Shown: positions 35,301 through 47,385 of the stretch, piece after piece
How positions within the stretch are numbered: the first letter of the stretch is position 1
How the letters are laid out: the number at the start of each line of letters is the position of its first letter
From: Welwitschia mirabilis
Taxonomy: Eukaryota > Gnetophyta > Gnetopsida > Welwitschiales
Reading direction: 5' to 3'
Assembly (NCBI GenBank): GCA_051453625.1
Contig: JBOZIK010000001.1
Span: 175,121,397-175,185,396 of the forward strand
DNA length: 64,000 bases
Program-made: the position numbers and the translations under genes
The notes under the pieces: model-generated
Told to the model about the DNA's origin: nothing
Seen by the model: only the letters and a program-made list of their open reading frames with translations
Databases searched by the model: none

Positions 35301-35980
35301 GCTAATGGATACCAAATGGATGTTAAAGAGAAGAGGGAATATGTGGACAAAAAGATATACTAGAACATAATTGAAAACCTCCTTTATCTTATCACAAGTA
35401 GGCCAAACATTACCTTCACTATTATAGTATGTTCTAGTATTAATTAAAACCTGAAAACAATGACTTAATAGATATTAAATAAATATTTAGGTATTTAAAT
35501 TCTATCTTAAATCATGAAATGTAATTTCCCAAAGAGTCTAGATTATATTTGCTCAAATTTTGTAATGATAATTGGGTCAGAATTAGACATGATCACATCC
35601 ATAGTAATGGTCACTATTGTTTTCTAGTGTTATGTATTAGATGTTAATCTAGTAAAAACTAAACACGTATAGCACTATTGAATATAAAATTTAAATACAA
35701 GTCTATGGTATTTGTGTTACTCAGTTCTTTAAATTCATCATGTTTTAAAATATTAATGCATTCATGAGCCTCAATCATTGATCTTTTATAATAACTCTAA
35801 TGCTATTAATATCTTCAAAAATCCCATTACTTACTCTTGAATAAAAAATGTAGATACTTGGGATCACTTTATTAAGTTTATGTAGGAAAAAAAAGGTTAT
35901 TTATCTAGAATATGTAACCAAAAAATAACAACTTGCTTATATTTTTTACTAAATCTCTCTTCTAAGATACATCTTTTTCT
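32400..35980 (+). pseudogene. pol remnant of the third copia element
   Basis: The spacer (about 32420-32720) has coiled-coil character. At 33090-33180 the frame FINMKRCNGGAITFKDNGK is typical of copia protease after the lost DSGC motif. At 33395-33500 LLGYVDNKNLYHMIKHDLVN fits the pre-integrase region. The open frame 33585-33773 has LDLVGLAPITILKGKKYMLV and IVDEYYQFT (integrase core), followed by YGVEFENEKFESW and PRTPQLNGVMEIKNNAL; Glu of VER is kept, Asp of SDHG is shifted. Reverse transcriptase shows NYKSWMDVIEDELN (about 34530), NFLYGTLNELVYVE and VYRLKKALYELK (34840-34960) and IYLDGIIFG (about 35080), so YVDD has become YLDG. RNase H traces run to about 35960 (WDHFIKFM, ICNQKITTCLYFL). 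Non-functional. Confidence 0.75.
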
Positions 35981-37587
35981 TATGTAAATCTTTTAATCTT
36001 GGTTTCCATCATTGAACATTTACCTTTTCTTTTTAATCTTCATGTGCCTTAAAAGTTTATCTTTCCTCCTTCTACAGACTAGTAATCCTCTTTTTCCCTT
36101 AACTAATCATGTATTATCTTTTAATTGGTTGATCCTTGTCACCAACCATCTCTTGATTCTTGTCTAATGTTCATCAAGTTAATCATTTCTTACCACTTAA
36201 TTAATCAACTTATTTCCTATTTTATCTTTGTTAGTAAAGAGTTGACCATTAACCATTAGATTACATTTATGAAAATTCCTTTTCTTACTTAATATGGTAA
36301 GCCTCCTATACCTATGGGTTAACTATCCACTATTTGAAAACCATAAAAGTATAAATATGTGGCTAGATTCTTCATTTCTAACTTTTTTGGGTTCTCTTAT
36401 ATGTATCCTTCTTTATCTTTTCTAAATTCCACTATTTTCTTAGAGTAATTTGCAACTTCTTTTAATGATCATACTTTGTTCCCTTTACTTCCCTTGTGTA
36501 ATATCAATGATCTAATCTATTCCCCCCTCTCAAATGTTTAGTTTTACTCTCTTTTAATAATCTTTTTTCATTTATTTTTTGGTTCTAATCTATGTTTTTC
36601 CATCTCTACCTTTGTAATGAGTCTCAAATTTTTGATAAAATAAGGTACTAATAATCATTGATAACATGGAAAAAGTGGCATCTATCTCAAGTAATTAAGG
36701 CCAATTTAACATAATTAAGTTTTACTTTTTATGATTTTATGCATTTACCTTAATCTATACTATTAACCTCAAAATATACTCACATTTTACCTTTCCTATT
36801 TGAGTTTTTAAGGTTTATAACAGGGTAGAGCAATAAAACCTAGAAGCTAAGAGGGAGACTCACTAAAATACTGATGGAACTAGTTGGATCTAATAGTAGA
36901 GCTAGCTATCTTAGGAATTTTGTACTCAATCTTATGTTCTAGACTTAGTGTAGATTTCATGATTGTTGGGACCATTAGTGAACTAATCTGAGGTTGTAAA
37001 AAATTATGTAACTTTTTAAAACCATAATTCTAATCCTAATTGTCAATGTGTAAAAGGTCATTTGGGGTTATCATGCTATGTGTTATGCTTACCTAATCTA
37101 CAAGTTAGATCTTAAAAACATTATCAAGTAATGAAAAGAAAATACACAAGGGGTAGAATGAGTTAATTTGAGTTTTTAAACTTAAATTGAAAAATAAGTC
37201 AAAGAAGATCTAACTCTTTAAGAAAAAAAGAGAGAATTGGAGAGAAGAATTTATATAGTTAACATTTCTAAAGTGAAAATAAACAATGCAAATGATGAAA
37301 TGTAATGAAACAGATGCAAATGTAATGCAAGATCCTAAAAGTAATTGATGCAAGAATGAGATGCATTTCCAAATGCAGTCACTTAAATAACTTTACCAAC
37401 TTATTATTACCCAAGTTAGCCTTCATACTGTGTATGAAAGTTAGATTTAATCTACTAGAATAGTAAGCTAACATCAACATGAATTATAAATAATACAAAG
37501 AGAAAGTTGAGAAAAAGAAATTACACTTTACTAACCTTTGAAAAAATGCACTTCATTATATCCACCTATAAATAGTAGTCCCTTAAT
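35981..37587. other. AT-rich region after the copia remnant, no gene recognised
   Basis: Pyrimidine-rich on plus up to about 36600, with a TATA-like stretch (ATAAAAGTATAAATATG) near 36346. It could include the 3' LTR of the copia remnant, but no matching partner was found upstream. Confidence 0.35.
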
Positions 37588-38566
37588 NNNNNNNNNNNNN
37601 NNNNNNNNNNNNNNNNNNNNNNNNNNNNNNNNNNNNNNNNNNNNNNNNNNNNNNNNNNNNNNNNNNNNNNNNNNNNNNNNNNNNNNNNNNNNNNNNNNNN
37701 NNNNNNNNNNNNNNNNNNNNNNNNNNNNNNNNNNNNNNNNNNNNNNNNNNNNNNNNNNNNNNNNNNNNNNNNNNNNNNNNNNNNNNNNNNNNNNNNNNNN
37801 NNNNNNNNNNNNNNNNNNNNNNNNNNNNNNNNNNNNNNNNNNNNNNNNNNNNNNNNNNNNNNNNNNNNNNNNNNNNNNNNNNNNNNNNNNNNNNNNNNNN
37901 NNNNNNNNNNNNNNNNNNNNNNNNNNNNNNNNNNNNNNNNNNNNNNNNNNNNNNNNNNNNNNNNNNNNNNNNNNNNNNNNNNNNNNNNNNNNNNNNNNNN
38001 NNNNNNNNNNNNNNNNNNNNNNNNNNNNNNNNNNNNNNNNNNNNNNNNNNNNNNNNNNNNNNNNNNNNNNNNNNNNNNNNNNNNNNNNNNNNNNNNNNNN
38101 NNNNNNNNNNNNNNNNNNNNNNNNNNNNNNNNNNNNNNNNNNNNNNNNNNNNNNNNNNNNNNNNNNNNNNNNNNNNNNNNNNNNNNNNNNNNNNNNNNNN
38201 NNNNNNNNNNNNNNNNNNNNNNNNNNNNNNNNNNNNNNNNNNNNNNNNNNNNNNNNNNNNNNNNNNNNNNNNNNNNNNNNNNNNNNNNNNNNNNNNNNNN
38301 NNNNNNNNNNNNNNNNNNNNNNNNNNNNNNNNNNNNNNNNNNNNNNNNNNNNNNNNNNNNNNNNNNNNNNNNNNNNNNNNNNNNNNNNNNNNNNNNNNNN
38401 NNNNNNNNNNNNNNNNNNNNNNNNNNNNNNNNNNNNNNNNNNNNNNNNNNNNNNNNNNNNNNNNNNNNNNNNNNNNNNNNNNNNNNNNNNNNNNNNNNNN
38501 NNNNNNNNNNNNNNNNNNNNNNNNNNNNNNNNNNNNNNNNNNNNNNNNNNNNNNNNNNNNNNNNNN
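37588..38566. other. Assembly gap (979 N)
   Basis: The gap lies against the LTR copy at 38567. About 415 bp of that LTR's 5' end should be inside it, judged from the copy starting at 46186. Confidence 0.95.
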
Positions 38567-40372
38567 TAATTAAATTAATTTATTAGATATTGTTATATTA
38601 TTATTTAGACCTAGTGATCAGGCCTGGAAAGGAAGGGTTAAGGGAACCTAAACTACCTATAGAAAGTTAAGCCTTATCATCAGTTCTACTATCAATCCTT
38701 TGTTATAAATACCTAAGTCCCCTAATCAATAGAGTCATAAATACATACCTTAAAAACTGTAAACGTGTGAAGCTTGGATATGACTAGGAGTACCTTGGAG
38801 TTTTAGCTTAGAGTAGATGTAGTTCCTAATTTCCTCTTGTAAATACTTATATTACTTTAATCATGTATTTGCATGGTTTTATTTCTATATGAATTATCGT
38901 GCTTTCTTAGAAATGATTGAATAATTATAAAGATTCTTTTAAAGTATCTTGTTAGTCTTAGAGTTTGTAAGACCTATTAATTGTGTATTCGTTATATCCT
39001 AATTTTGATAACTTACCTATTTGTCAAACTTTTTTGATAAGCCCTTGCTACTGATCTTCTATAAGTATATATAAATGATTTGTGTTACTCTTGACCTTGA
39101 TTCAAGACTATTAAATTATGGAATTAAAACTGACTAGGGTCACTAATTATCTAAACCACAGAAAGTAATACTCTCTATTGTGAGTTCCACACCCATGGGA
39201 CTGAATGTCTAGAAAGAAAAGGGAAAAATATGTGCATAATTATGAAAATTTTATCTCTCTAGGTTTTGTGCAATTAATTACTTAATGTGTTGTGGATTGA
39301 TAGTAAAGAAGATAATGTTAACTGATGAGAAGTGTTGGTCATGTCCTTTATGATGTAGTCTTATACCTTGTTCTTGGGAACCCTTTTCTACCTATTTTAT
39401 TGCCTTGGACCACATTGTGAACTATGATGGAATATAGTTCTCACACCATTTATGCATGTGCAGGGATGGTTATAAGAGATGATGCAGGAAAGAACTGATG
39501 GTTGCATGTCGTTGGGTGTTATTTACATATTTTCTTGATTATTGCATTAGTATAGTTGTAAAAGGGTAATGTGTCTTTGATACTTAAGCATGTTGTTGAA
39601 GTTTTATATTCAAGTTATACATAACAATGAAAGATTATTTTATAATTTACATATACAATATGTTTATTTAGTCTTATGAGGAAGTTAATTGTTTAGATTT
39701 TTTTTTTCGGTATGAACTATTATTTGAAGAGTTAAATTTAAAATATTCTAGAAGAGATTATTGAAGAACATGGTTATGTATATATTATAGTAATCCATAA
39801 CTCAAAACATGTTTAATAATTTCTAACTAGAGCTAATTTATCTATTATGTCAGTAAAAATAATCTTAAGACTATTGCTGGTTCATGTGGTTAAGATTGCT
39901 AAACTATAGGTTGTAAGTTTTTCAAGTACTTTGTAATAAATTTCAATCATTGTCCCTTTTCAACATGAGTATTTATATAAATTTTATGTATTACCTTTTT
40001 CAATATAAATAGTAAAATAATTAACTAGTAGTCAACATTTAGTCCTAGGTTCCAAGATCCCAAATTAATGTGAGTTATTATTAACTAATAATTCATGCAA
40101 CTGCTATAGATTACTTGATAAATTGATTAAGGTGCTTTCTCCTCTTATGTTGGTCCTTCCATATTGTGTGGCCACAGCTTGAAACTTTAAGACAATCTTT
40201 TAATTCCTTTTCTTCTTAATTATTATTTATTCTCTTAGCTCTAAATTAAATTTGTGCTTCATACCTTCCCTTACTATATAAGTCATTAACTATTAAGATG
40301 CATCTATAAGCATTAACAACAGTTATGTATGGTTATGTAGCTTAGTAAGTGGTTAAGAATCTGGACATTACA
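38567..40372 (+). repeat. LTR copy A, Ty3/gypsy-type LTR family of about 2.2 kb (3' part)
   Basis: The start matches 46600 onwards in copy B and the end matches copy C. It ends CTGGACATTACA and is followed by a Met-tRNA-type primer site, so this copy is a 5' LTR. Adding the 415 bp lost in the gap gives about 2.2 kb. An LTR of this size with this primer fits Tekay/Del-like chromoviruses (inference; no pol was found to confirm it). Confidence 0.75.
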
Positions 40373-40393
40373 TTTTGATATTAGAGCCTAGGA
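40373..40393 (+). other. Primer-binding site next to LTR copy A (initiator Met tRNA type)
   Basis: TTTTGATATTAGAGCCTAGG follows the LTR end directly. It differs from TTTTGGTATCAGAGCCTAGG by two transitions. Confidence 0.8.
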
Positions 40394-41010
40394 TTGACTA
40401 CCATGGGCAAAAAGGGTTGATTAGGTTATTATAAGTTTTACTATTAAAATTAGGTATCAAAATCTTCTTCTCCTATTTTAATTTGGATTTATTACATTCT
40501 TGCTTTTTGAGACAAACAACCATAGTTTGAGGTTTTGGTTTTGTATACACAAGGAAGTGGGAAGTAATAATCACATAAGATTTTTAATTAATCAGGGTAA
40601 GAAGTATACCTTAAATTTAAGCCACTCTCATGAACTAAGTTACCTTTTAAATCAAACACAAGATCCTGTATTAACTAAGAGTTTAATAATAAGTTAGAAG
40701 TTCAACCCCATAAGTTATCAATTTTATGCATCACTTTTCTACAAAATAATTACAATTTTATGCATAACCTTTCTAAAAAGTAATTAATTATAATAAATAG
40801 GATGTCGTCAGCTCTAAAGAAGGTGTAGTTTTTGAGTCTAATCCATAAAAGTATTAATAAAGTATTACCTTGTGTGGATTCCATGTATTCAAGTTGACCA
40901 TCCATAAATACATAAATTATTGAAGACCTTAACAAGGTTTTCATAGATACCTTTAAGTATAGAAGCATAAGAGTATAACCCAATTTAAGGATTTATTATT
41001 ATAACCTTGA
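40394..41010. other. Sequence after the primer site, no gag seen
   Basis: Sequence expected to hold the 5' leader and gag start of a gypsy element, but no gag block was recognised. Small open frames here show no family features. Confidence 0.4.
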
Positions 41011-41023
41011 ATCTGACACAATC

Positions 41024-41069
41024 AACCATGGTCTTGGCACTAAAACCATGGTCTTAGCACTCAACCATG
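41024..41069. repeat. Short tandem repeat, period about 20 bp
   Basis: AACCATGGTCTTGGCACT recurs at 41024, 41044 and (decayed) 41063. Confidence 0.75.
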
Positions 41070-41152
41070 ATGCTAGATACTTTCCCTAGCATTTTGCTTT
41101 TAATTCCATCCAATTGTAAATTTCCTCATTATCTCCATCACCTCCACCAGAG

Positions 41153-41230
41153 GAGCATTCCCAAACTCTATAGTAAACCCTAGTGTTGGACGAGCATTCC
41201 GAAACTCTATAGTAAACCCTAGGAAAACAT
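41153..41230. repeat. 39-bp tandem duplication
   Basis: GAGCATTCCCAAACTCTATA (41153) recurs at 41192 with one change and the same continuation, AGTAAACCCTAG. Confidence 0.9.
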
Positions 41231-41299
41231 TGTTCAATGCTTTATAAATCAATTGCAGATGCTAAGGACCCCTCTATGTAATCTGGAAATTCTTGAAAT

Positions 41300-44200
41300 C
41301 CAAGCTTCCCTACTTACAAATTAAAAGGGGCTAATTAGGCTTTAATTGGTGTCGTAGTAGGTCTATTTGGCGTCTTTCCCTCCTTACTTTCATTCTGAGG
41401 CACAAAAGAGAAAAGAAGAGGGACTCTTCCTCCATTCTGCATATTTTCCACCCTACTGCATGTGCAAGCAGAGAGAACCCTCTCCCCCAATTCATCTTCC
41501 TTTCTTAACATGTGACCTCTCAGACAAATGCTATCATGGTGTGTGTTGTCTTGCATCTTGAATGTTCTAAAATATCCAATAATTTATCAAATTTCCTTTT
41601 CCAACATGGCCACCTTTCTGCAGTTGACTGCGTCCAAAAATTAGTGATCTCTTTCCCTCCTCAAGCATGTCTTTTCCCCAAACTGCTGCCTCTTTTCAAG
41701 CCAAAAGCAGAAAATACAAGCAGTAAGAATAGTCTATTTATTTGAGATCTTCTAGTTCAGAGCTAAATTCTGGAAAAGCAGAAGCAAGCAACTAGTAGCG
41801 ATTCTGAGATAAGCATTAGAGTTTCAAAAGAAGAAAATATAGAGATAGGTATGCAGAAGAATTCATTTCTATAAACTCTGTTTCAAGTGATTTGCTTGAG
41901 ACATAACACGCCATGTCTACGGCAATTTCGGAGAGTCACGGAGTCCTCTTGCAATCGGCTGTAGCCTCGCAGCAATTTGGTATATGCATGTTTAAAAGAA
42001 AAGAGAAACAGTACAAAACACATTTAAAACTCTTCAGGCCTTCTGACATGCATAACATTTCCTCTGTGTTTCAGATAGTGATTCTCAGCTAGATTGTGGG
42101 AACGATGGAAGAATAAGATAGAGCAGGTTAAGATGTTAAATTGCGAAGGCAAAAAGCCCAGAACACCTGTCTCTTCTCGCCCTTCATTTTTCATTTTGAT
42201 TTGCTGATTTCTGCGTTCTCCAGAGTTCACAATTGAAATGAAATTCAAACAGTCTTAAGTCACAATAATAAGGGCTGAAACAATCTATAGTCAGTTTGGA
42301 CTATAGATAATGATAACAATGATGCTCCCAACACAAATCACTTGGGTTGAGCGTGAATATTCGACAGAGATCACTTCTGCGCTGCCGCAGTTTTTAGGGC
42401 CTAACAATATTGTTTGAAATTTCTCCATGAGGTCTGCGTTTGCGCGTTTTACCCTCCTTGCAGGCTGGCATTTAAATTGTTTTCCCTGTTTGGCTTGAAT
42501 AATCAATACGTAGGACAATGTTGGAAGTCCTCTCTTGCCATTGCCAAATCTGTGCTCGATTAGCTTTTAACTCTAAACGTTCACTACTTGCAAAAACCAA
42601 AATTAGAGGGTTCTTCATATGCGAATGATTAGAAAAACACCCGTTAATATGGGCAGGAGGTGTGAAGCACCATAGAGCACAGTTTGATTCAGATTTCTGA
42701 CATTCTCTAGCTTGGTCGTCCGAACGACCTCAAGGTCAGGTAGTGTCCAACATTATCTCTACTTAAGATGAGTGTTACGGGTTTTGAAACTGTGATCTCT
42801 AAACCAGTCATATGACTGGGAAGACATTAAGTTCTCATTTAATGGGGCCATAATAGTATTTTTGAAATTCTGGTTGTTTCTATAAAGTTGGTTATTAGCC
42901 TAGCTGGGATGGTCACGATCAGGTGATTAGGAAGTTTGTTGGAGAAGGTCTTAATTTCAATTTCCTAATATAACATTTTTATCATGGGATCTTTGACCAT
43001 TTTTATAATATTTTATGTTATATAAAGAACTCCTATGCCTTAAAAAAAAAAAAACTCATTTACCTCCCTATTATTTCTACTGTAATGACTCACTCATTCT
43101 TAGCAATTCAAAATCCTTGTGATAAAGCATTAGATTCAGTGTTGCAGCCAAAAAAAGCATAATCACTATTGGTTGTTATAGTTAGTAGTCATTAAGTTTC
43201 CTCCTCGGAGATGCAAAATAATGTTCAATGCCCAGCAAATACCTGCAACCTGCAGCCTCCACCTCCCAAGGTAGAATAGCTAGCACTGGGTGACCTGCAA
43301 TATCAACAAAATGCATGTTCATCTCAGATGCCACTTTCTGCATTAAAATCGGATCTTGTCGTTTTTGTATGCTCTTGGAATTTGTTGTAAATTAGAAAAA
43401 TGCCAAGTAACATCCATTAACAGTAGTCTTATAGAAACTCAACATAAACTCACTTACCATTAATACTGCGATCATTTCTGCAGATTTCCCTACTAATCCT
43501 ATAGAAACAGAACTGGAAACTAAAACAGAAGCAATCTAGTATTCTCATGCCTAAATCTTGAAAAATGATTCAAATCCTTGGAGTGGTTTTTGTTCTTGAA
43601 AACATGACCAGGTTTAACATTACTGCATCTAAATTTGGGGCTCTTGCAGACATAAACTCAATGTTTTGACTGAGTGTGTTCTTTATTCTTTAGAATTGGC
43701 CCGTTGACAAAGCCGTCAAGCCTCCATTATAAGGACTCCAAACAAAGTTTTTGTTTCCTCTGAGAAGAAAATACCCAATTCTAGAAAGCGTCCAGCTCAA
43801 GCGCGTCGAAGAAAATATTTGGCAAAAAAATCCAATCTGTAAAATAATGCATTTCAAACCATCAGTGCTAACATGCTTCTTAAGTCATTTACGTCATAAT
43901 CTTGTCTCTGCGTTCAATTTGAATAAGCGCCTTGGCCATTTTTAGGATTTGAAATGATCATGGAAGGGTAGGGTTCAGAAACTAAATGATTTCTAAAAAT
44001 ATTACCCTAAATAATGTGCAAACACACAAGATCAGTGTGATAAGCAAAATTCATTGTTCGATTGTCCTTCATTCATCTTTCTGAGAGCCTTTCGTCCCTC
44101 AAAAAAGCAGTAGTTGAAGTCGGTGTATTTTTATTTTTTTCCTTCCACAGGAGCTGATGCCGAAAAAAAACAAAAAAAAAAAAAGGCCCTCAGATCGATT

Positions 44201-44350
44201 TACAGAAATATTTGCAGAGTATGACCATTCTGAAACTCTTGTATTAATATGCTTTAAGAGGTACCTATGTAATTGTGTGGTCAAAGTTGTTTCGATCATT
44301 AAAAGAATCCCAGCATACGGATGTTTAGTTGGAGTCCAGGGTGCCCGTTT
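41300..44350. other. GC-richer, host-like segment between two LTR copies
   Basis: Base composition is more balanced and CpG is less depleted than in the transposon DNA on both sides. No retrotransposon block is recognised. It contains the exon-like stretch at 41913-41979 and a basic open frame at about 43703-43842 ending SRKRPAQARRRKYLAKK, which resembles a nuclear-localisation sequence. Another open frame lies on the minus strand at 42518-42291. None could be assigned to a known protein. A 9-bp perfect inverted repeat (TCTATAGTC/GACTATAGA) lies at 42284-42307. Likely single-copy host DNA, perhaps a degraded gene. Confidence 0.45.
41913..41979 (+). CDS. Possible first coding exon of an unidentified host gene (partial)
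   Basis: From ATG at 41913 the frame reads MSTAISESHGVLLQSAVAS, then QQF, and stops being open soon after a candidate splice donor (TTTG|GTATATG, GT at 41980-41981). The stretch is CpG-rich and GC-richer than its surroundings, and is preceded by a purine-rich leader with no upstream ATG close by. These are features of a plant first exon, but only 22 codons are visible. No downstream exon could be linked to it, and the protein was not recognised. Chance cannot be excluded. Confidence 0.3.
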
Positions 44351-44379
44351 CTAAACATATTTTTTTTATTCAATACTTT

Positions 44380-44520
44380 TTTTTAATTATTGTTATTATA
44401 ACTTTGAGCTCTATTCATTTAGTGAACTTTGCAATAGGAGTAAATTTATCAATATAGTTCAATTGAAGAAGACTCTTGATATCATATTCTAACCGGGTAA
44501 TAAACTTAGATCACATGCTT
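44380..44520 (-). pseudogene. Copia reverse-transcriptase fragment
   Basis: The minus strand gives TRLEYDIKSLLQLNYIDKF followed by TPIAKFT, resembling the copia block around ARLVAxGY...DYxETFAPVAKxT. No neighbouring pol domain was found; further right the sequence is AT-rich and unassigned. It is probably a small relic of another insertion. Confidence 0.45.
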
Positions 44521-46185
44521 ATAAGACTCCTAGTATAAACTTTATACATTAAAATATTAGTACTATTACTTGAAGTATTTAAGAACCTAGTTGAAAACAT
44601 TCAAGACATGCTAAAAACATTTAAGACATCCTGATAAAAGAAGAAACTAGGGTATTATTAAAAAATGATAACATCTATGCAATGTTTCATATTACTAACT
44701 TGAAGTAGGATCAACTGATCTTCTAGATAAGTTACTCATTTCAATACATATTGACATCCTTATGATCTAATTCGACAACCCAATTATCATGGTATATCTA
44801 CCTCTATCATATAATCTTTATTCACCAATATGCTTTCTTACTGAACATATCTACTTCCATGTCACTTAGTATTTTTGGTATTACTTATTGTATTTTTGGT
44901 ATTACTTATTGGCACTATTATTTCTCTTCTTAATACAACTAGTATGTTAACTTCATCCATTTAAAAAGTACTTGAGGGACTTATGAGTACTAACAACATT
45001 TACAATATTTCGGCAAATCAATAAAGGTAATCTTGATAATTAATATTAGTTTGATGCACATGTTGGGTTTCTCCTCTTGTTGCTAAAAATATAAAGAGGA
45101 CATCATCAAAGCCTGAAGTGTTTTAGATAACAATGATGGAGATAACAACGTTAGTGGTAAACATTCTAAAAATAATGATCCATGAAAATCCAAAAAATTG
45201 ATGATGATAATTGAATGGTATGATGGTTACATCTGTGATACAATCTATTAAATGTAAGAAGACTTGAAGGTTCTTTAAATAGGTATAAATTGTGGAAAAC
45301 ATAAGAAATCTATGAAGCTTAGGCATAGCAAATTTTGAAGTGTGGAGAAACCTTATGTTGAATTTGTGTATAGTTTTAGATTTTTCCTTATCTCTTATAT
45401 GGTCCTATGTATTGCTTAAGTCTTGTATGGTTGGATTCCTTTTTGTATATCTGATCTGAGTCTTATGGTTTTCTAATATCTTTTATATGTTTCTAATTAT
45501 ATCTCTTAATTTTAGATATGATTCCATTATCAGTTATATAATCCTAAGTTTTTGCACTTCTTTATGCCAAAGCAATTCTTGTTTTCTAAATTCTTGAATT
45601 TTTTTTTTCTTGAAACTTTGTAATTTCTAGAGATGTTTTGTTTATCTCCGATTGATTGAAACTCTGCTATGAGTATTAGTTGTAGTCCTAAAAGTATACT
45701 TACCTTTTCTTATCTTAATTCTTGTATTTTACATGGTCCAAGTTATGTCATAAATCTTGTAAAGTTGCTAAATATCTTCTTTGACTTAAACTTGCTATTC
45801 GTATATTACCTAGGGTCTCATTGCTTACATTACATTACTAAAGTAGATGGTGATGTATCTTGAATTCCTACTCCTTGAAAACTTTCTTCTTGTTAATGAT
45901 CTAATCCTGCGCATATTGATTTTGCAATTGATACATGCTTCTGTGAGAACTAAGATTACTTTAGATCTAGATGTAATACTTTTTTTTCTTTTTTCTTTTT
46001 TGAGTTGTATCATAATATTAGACCAAAACAAATGCTAGTTTGAAGATAATGATAAGGATATACAAGATACTATGGTTAGGACAACTAAAGAATTAAGTAA
46101 AAAGAAGTCAATGTGCAAGATCTTACAAGGGAAACCCGAGCTACTGACGAGTTTCTAAGAGGAAACCTATTAACGGGGAGAGATT
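44521..46185. other. AT-rich region, no gene recognised
   Basis: Includes a perfect 21-bp tandem duplication (44869-44910, unit GTATTTTTGGTATTACTTAT plus T). The last 20 bases before 46186 hold a purine run (ACGGGGAGAGA) that may be the polypurine tract of LTR copy B. Confidence 0.5.
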
Positions 46186-47385
46186 TGTCACATTTAAATT
46201 TTTCCTAAGATTAGATAACCTTCCTAGTTAATTTAGATAAATAATGAAATATTGAAAATCTAATAATAATAAATAAGTCTAGTTTCTAATTGTTTAAGAA
46301 TTATAATATTTGTAATAAAAGTAATAGTTAAACTAAGTATTTGCATAGTTATTTATTTTAGAATTTATTAAATCATTAATTTACAATCATTACTTTTGGT
46401 TAATTGATTGAAAGATTGAGTTAGTTGTGGAATTTACTATTGCTTGTGCATGTTTTTCTATTGATGCAGTTTAACATTAGATTAGTTGACTTATTTTGGA
46501 AATTAACTATATCTTTGATATAAATTTCTCTTAATTTTATCTTATTCATATAGTAGTGATTATATGTGTTCTAAATTGTCTTCTTATGTTATTTATCTCA
46601 TGCAGTTAAATTCATTTATCGAATATTAATATATTATTGTTTACACCTAGTGGCCAGGCTTGGAAAGAAAAGGTTAAGGGAACCTAAACCACCTGTAGAA
46701 AGTTAAGTCTTATCATTAGTCCTACTATCAATCCTTTATTATGAATACTTGAGTCCCTTAGTCATTAGAGTCATAAACACATACCTTGCAAATTGTAAAT
46801 GTGTAGAGCTTGGATATGATTAGAATTACCTTGGAGTTTTAGCTTAGAGCAGGTGTGATCCCTAAATTTTTGTTCTAAATACTTATATGGCTTTAATCTT
46901 GTATTTGCATAGTTTAATTTTTGTACAAATTATTATGCTTATTTAGAATGGATTAAAACCTTGAAAGATTTTGTTAAGTATCTTATTAGTCTTAGAGTTT
47001 GTAATTATTATCATTATATGTATTACTGTGTCATAATTCTTATAAGCTTATCTTTCTTGTTAATCTAATTTGAATAAACCCTTCTTGTTAACTTGTTATA
47101 AAACATCTGTGAATGACTTGTGTTTTCATTAACCATGACTTGATGTTAAATGAGAGAATTAAAACTAGCTAGGATAACAAGTTATTCATTCTTGAAGGAT
47201 TGCTACTCTCTATTATGAGTCCTAAGGCCATATGACTAAACTTCTAGAAAGAAAAGGGAAAATAAGACCCAATTACCATTTATCTCTTCTGGTTATGTGT
47301 AAATAGTTTACTTAATGTGTTGTGAATCAATAGTAAAGAAGGTAATACTAATTGATGAGAAGTCTTGATTATGTTTCTTATGTAA
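46186..47385 (+). repeat. LTR copy B of the 2.2-kb family (5' part)
   Basis: It starts TGTCACATTTAAATTTTTCC after a purine run, so it is likely a 3' LTR. It matches copy A from about 46600, copy D in inverse orientation and copy E. Similarity stops near 47385, so the 3' half is missing. Confidence 0.75.

Larger units (their letters stand above)
31060..35980 (+). mobile_element. Third copia retrotransposon, gag and pol only, strongly decayed
   Basis: Capsid, knuckle, coiled spacer, protease, integrase, reverse transcriptase and RNase H follow each other on the plus strand in copia order. No LTR pair, primer site or polypurine tract could be fixed. It differs from the inner-family elements in keeping a capsid and a knuckle position. 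The order and spacer between knuckle and protease resemble the same broad lineage. Confidence 0.75.

Noticed and set aside
37538-38569. 343-codon open frame
   Set aside because: It consists almost wholly of N.
42708-42732. Small hairpin GGTCGTCCGAACGACC
   Set aside because: Only 6-bp arms with a 4-base loop; expected by chance in a window this long.
44157-44354. 65-codon frame starting in a lysine run
   Set aside because: The lysine run comes from a poly-A tract; no family features and no supporting context.
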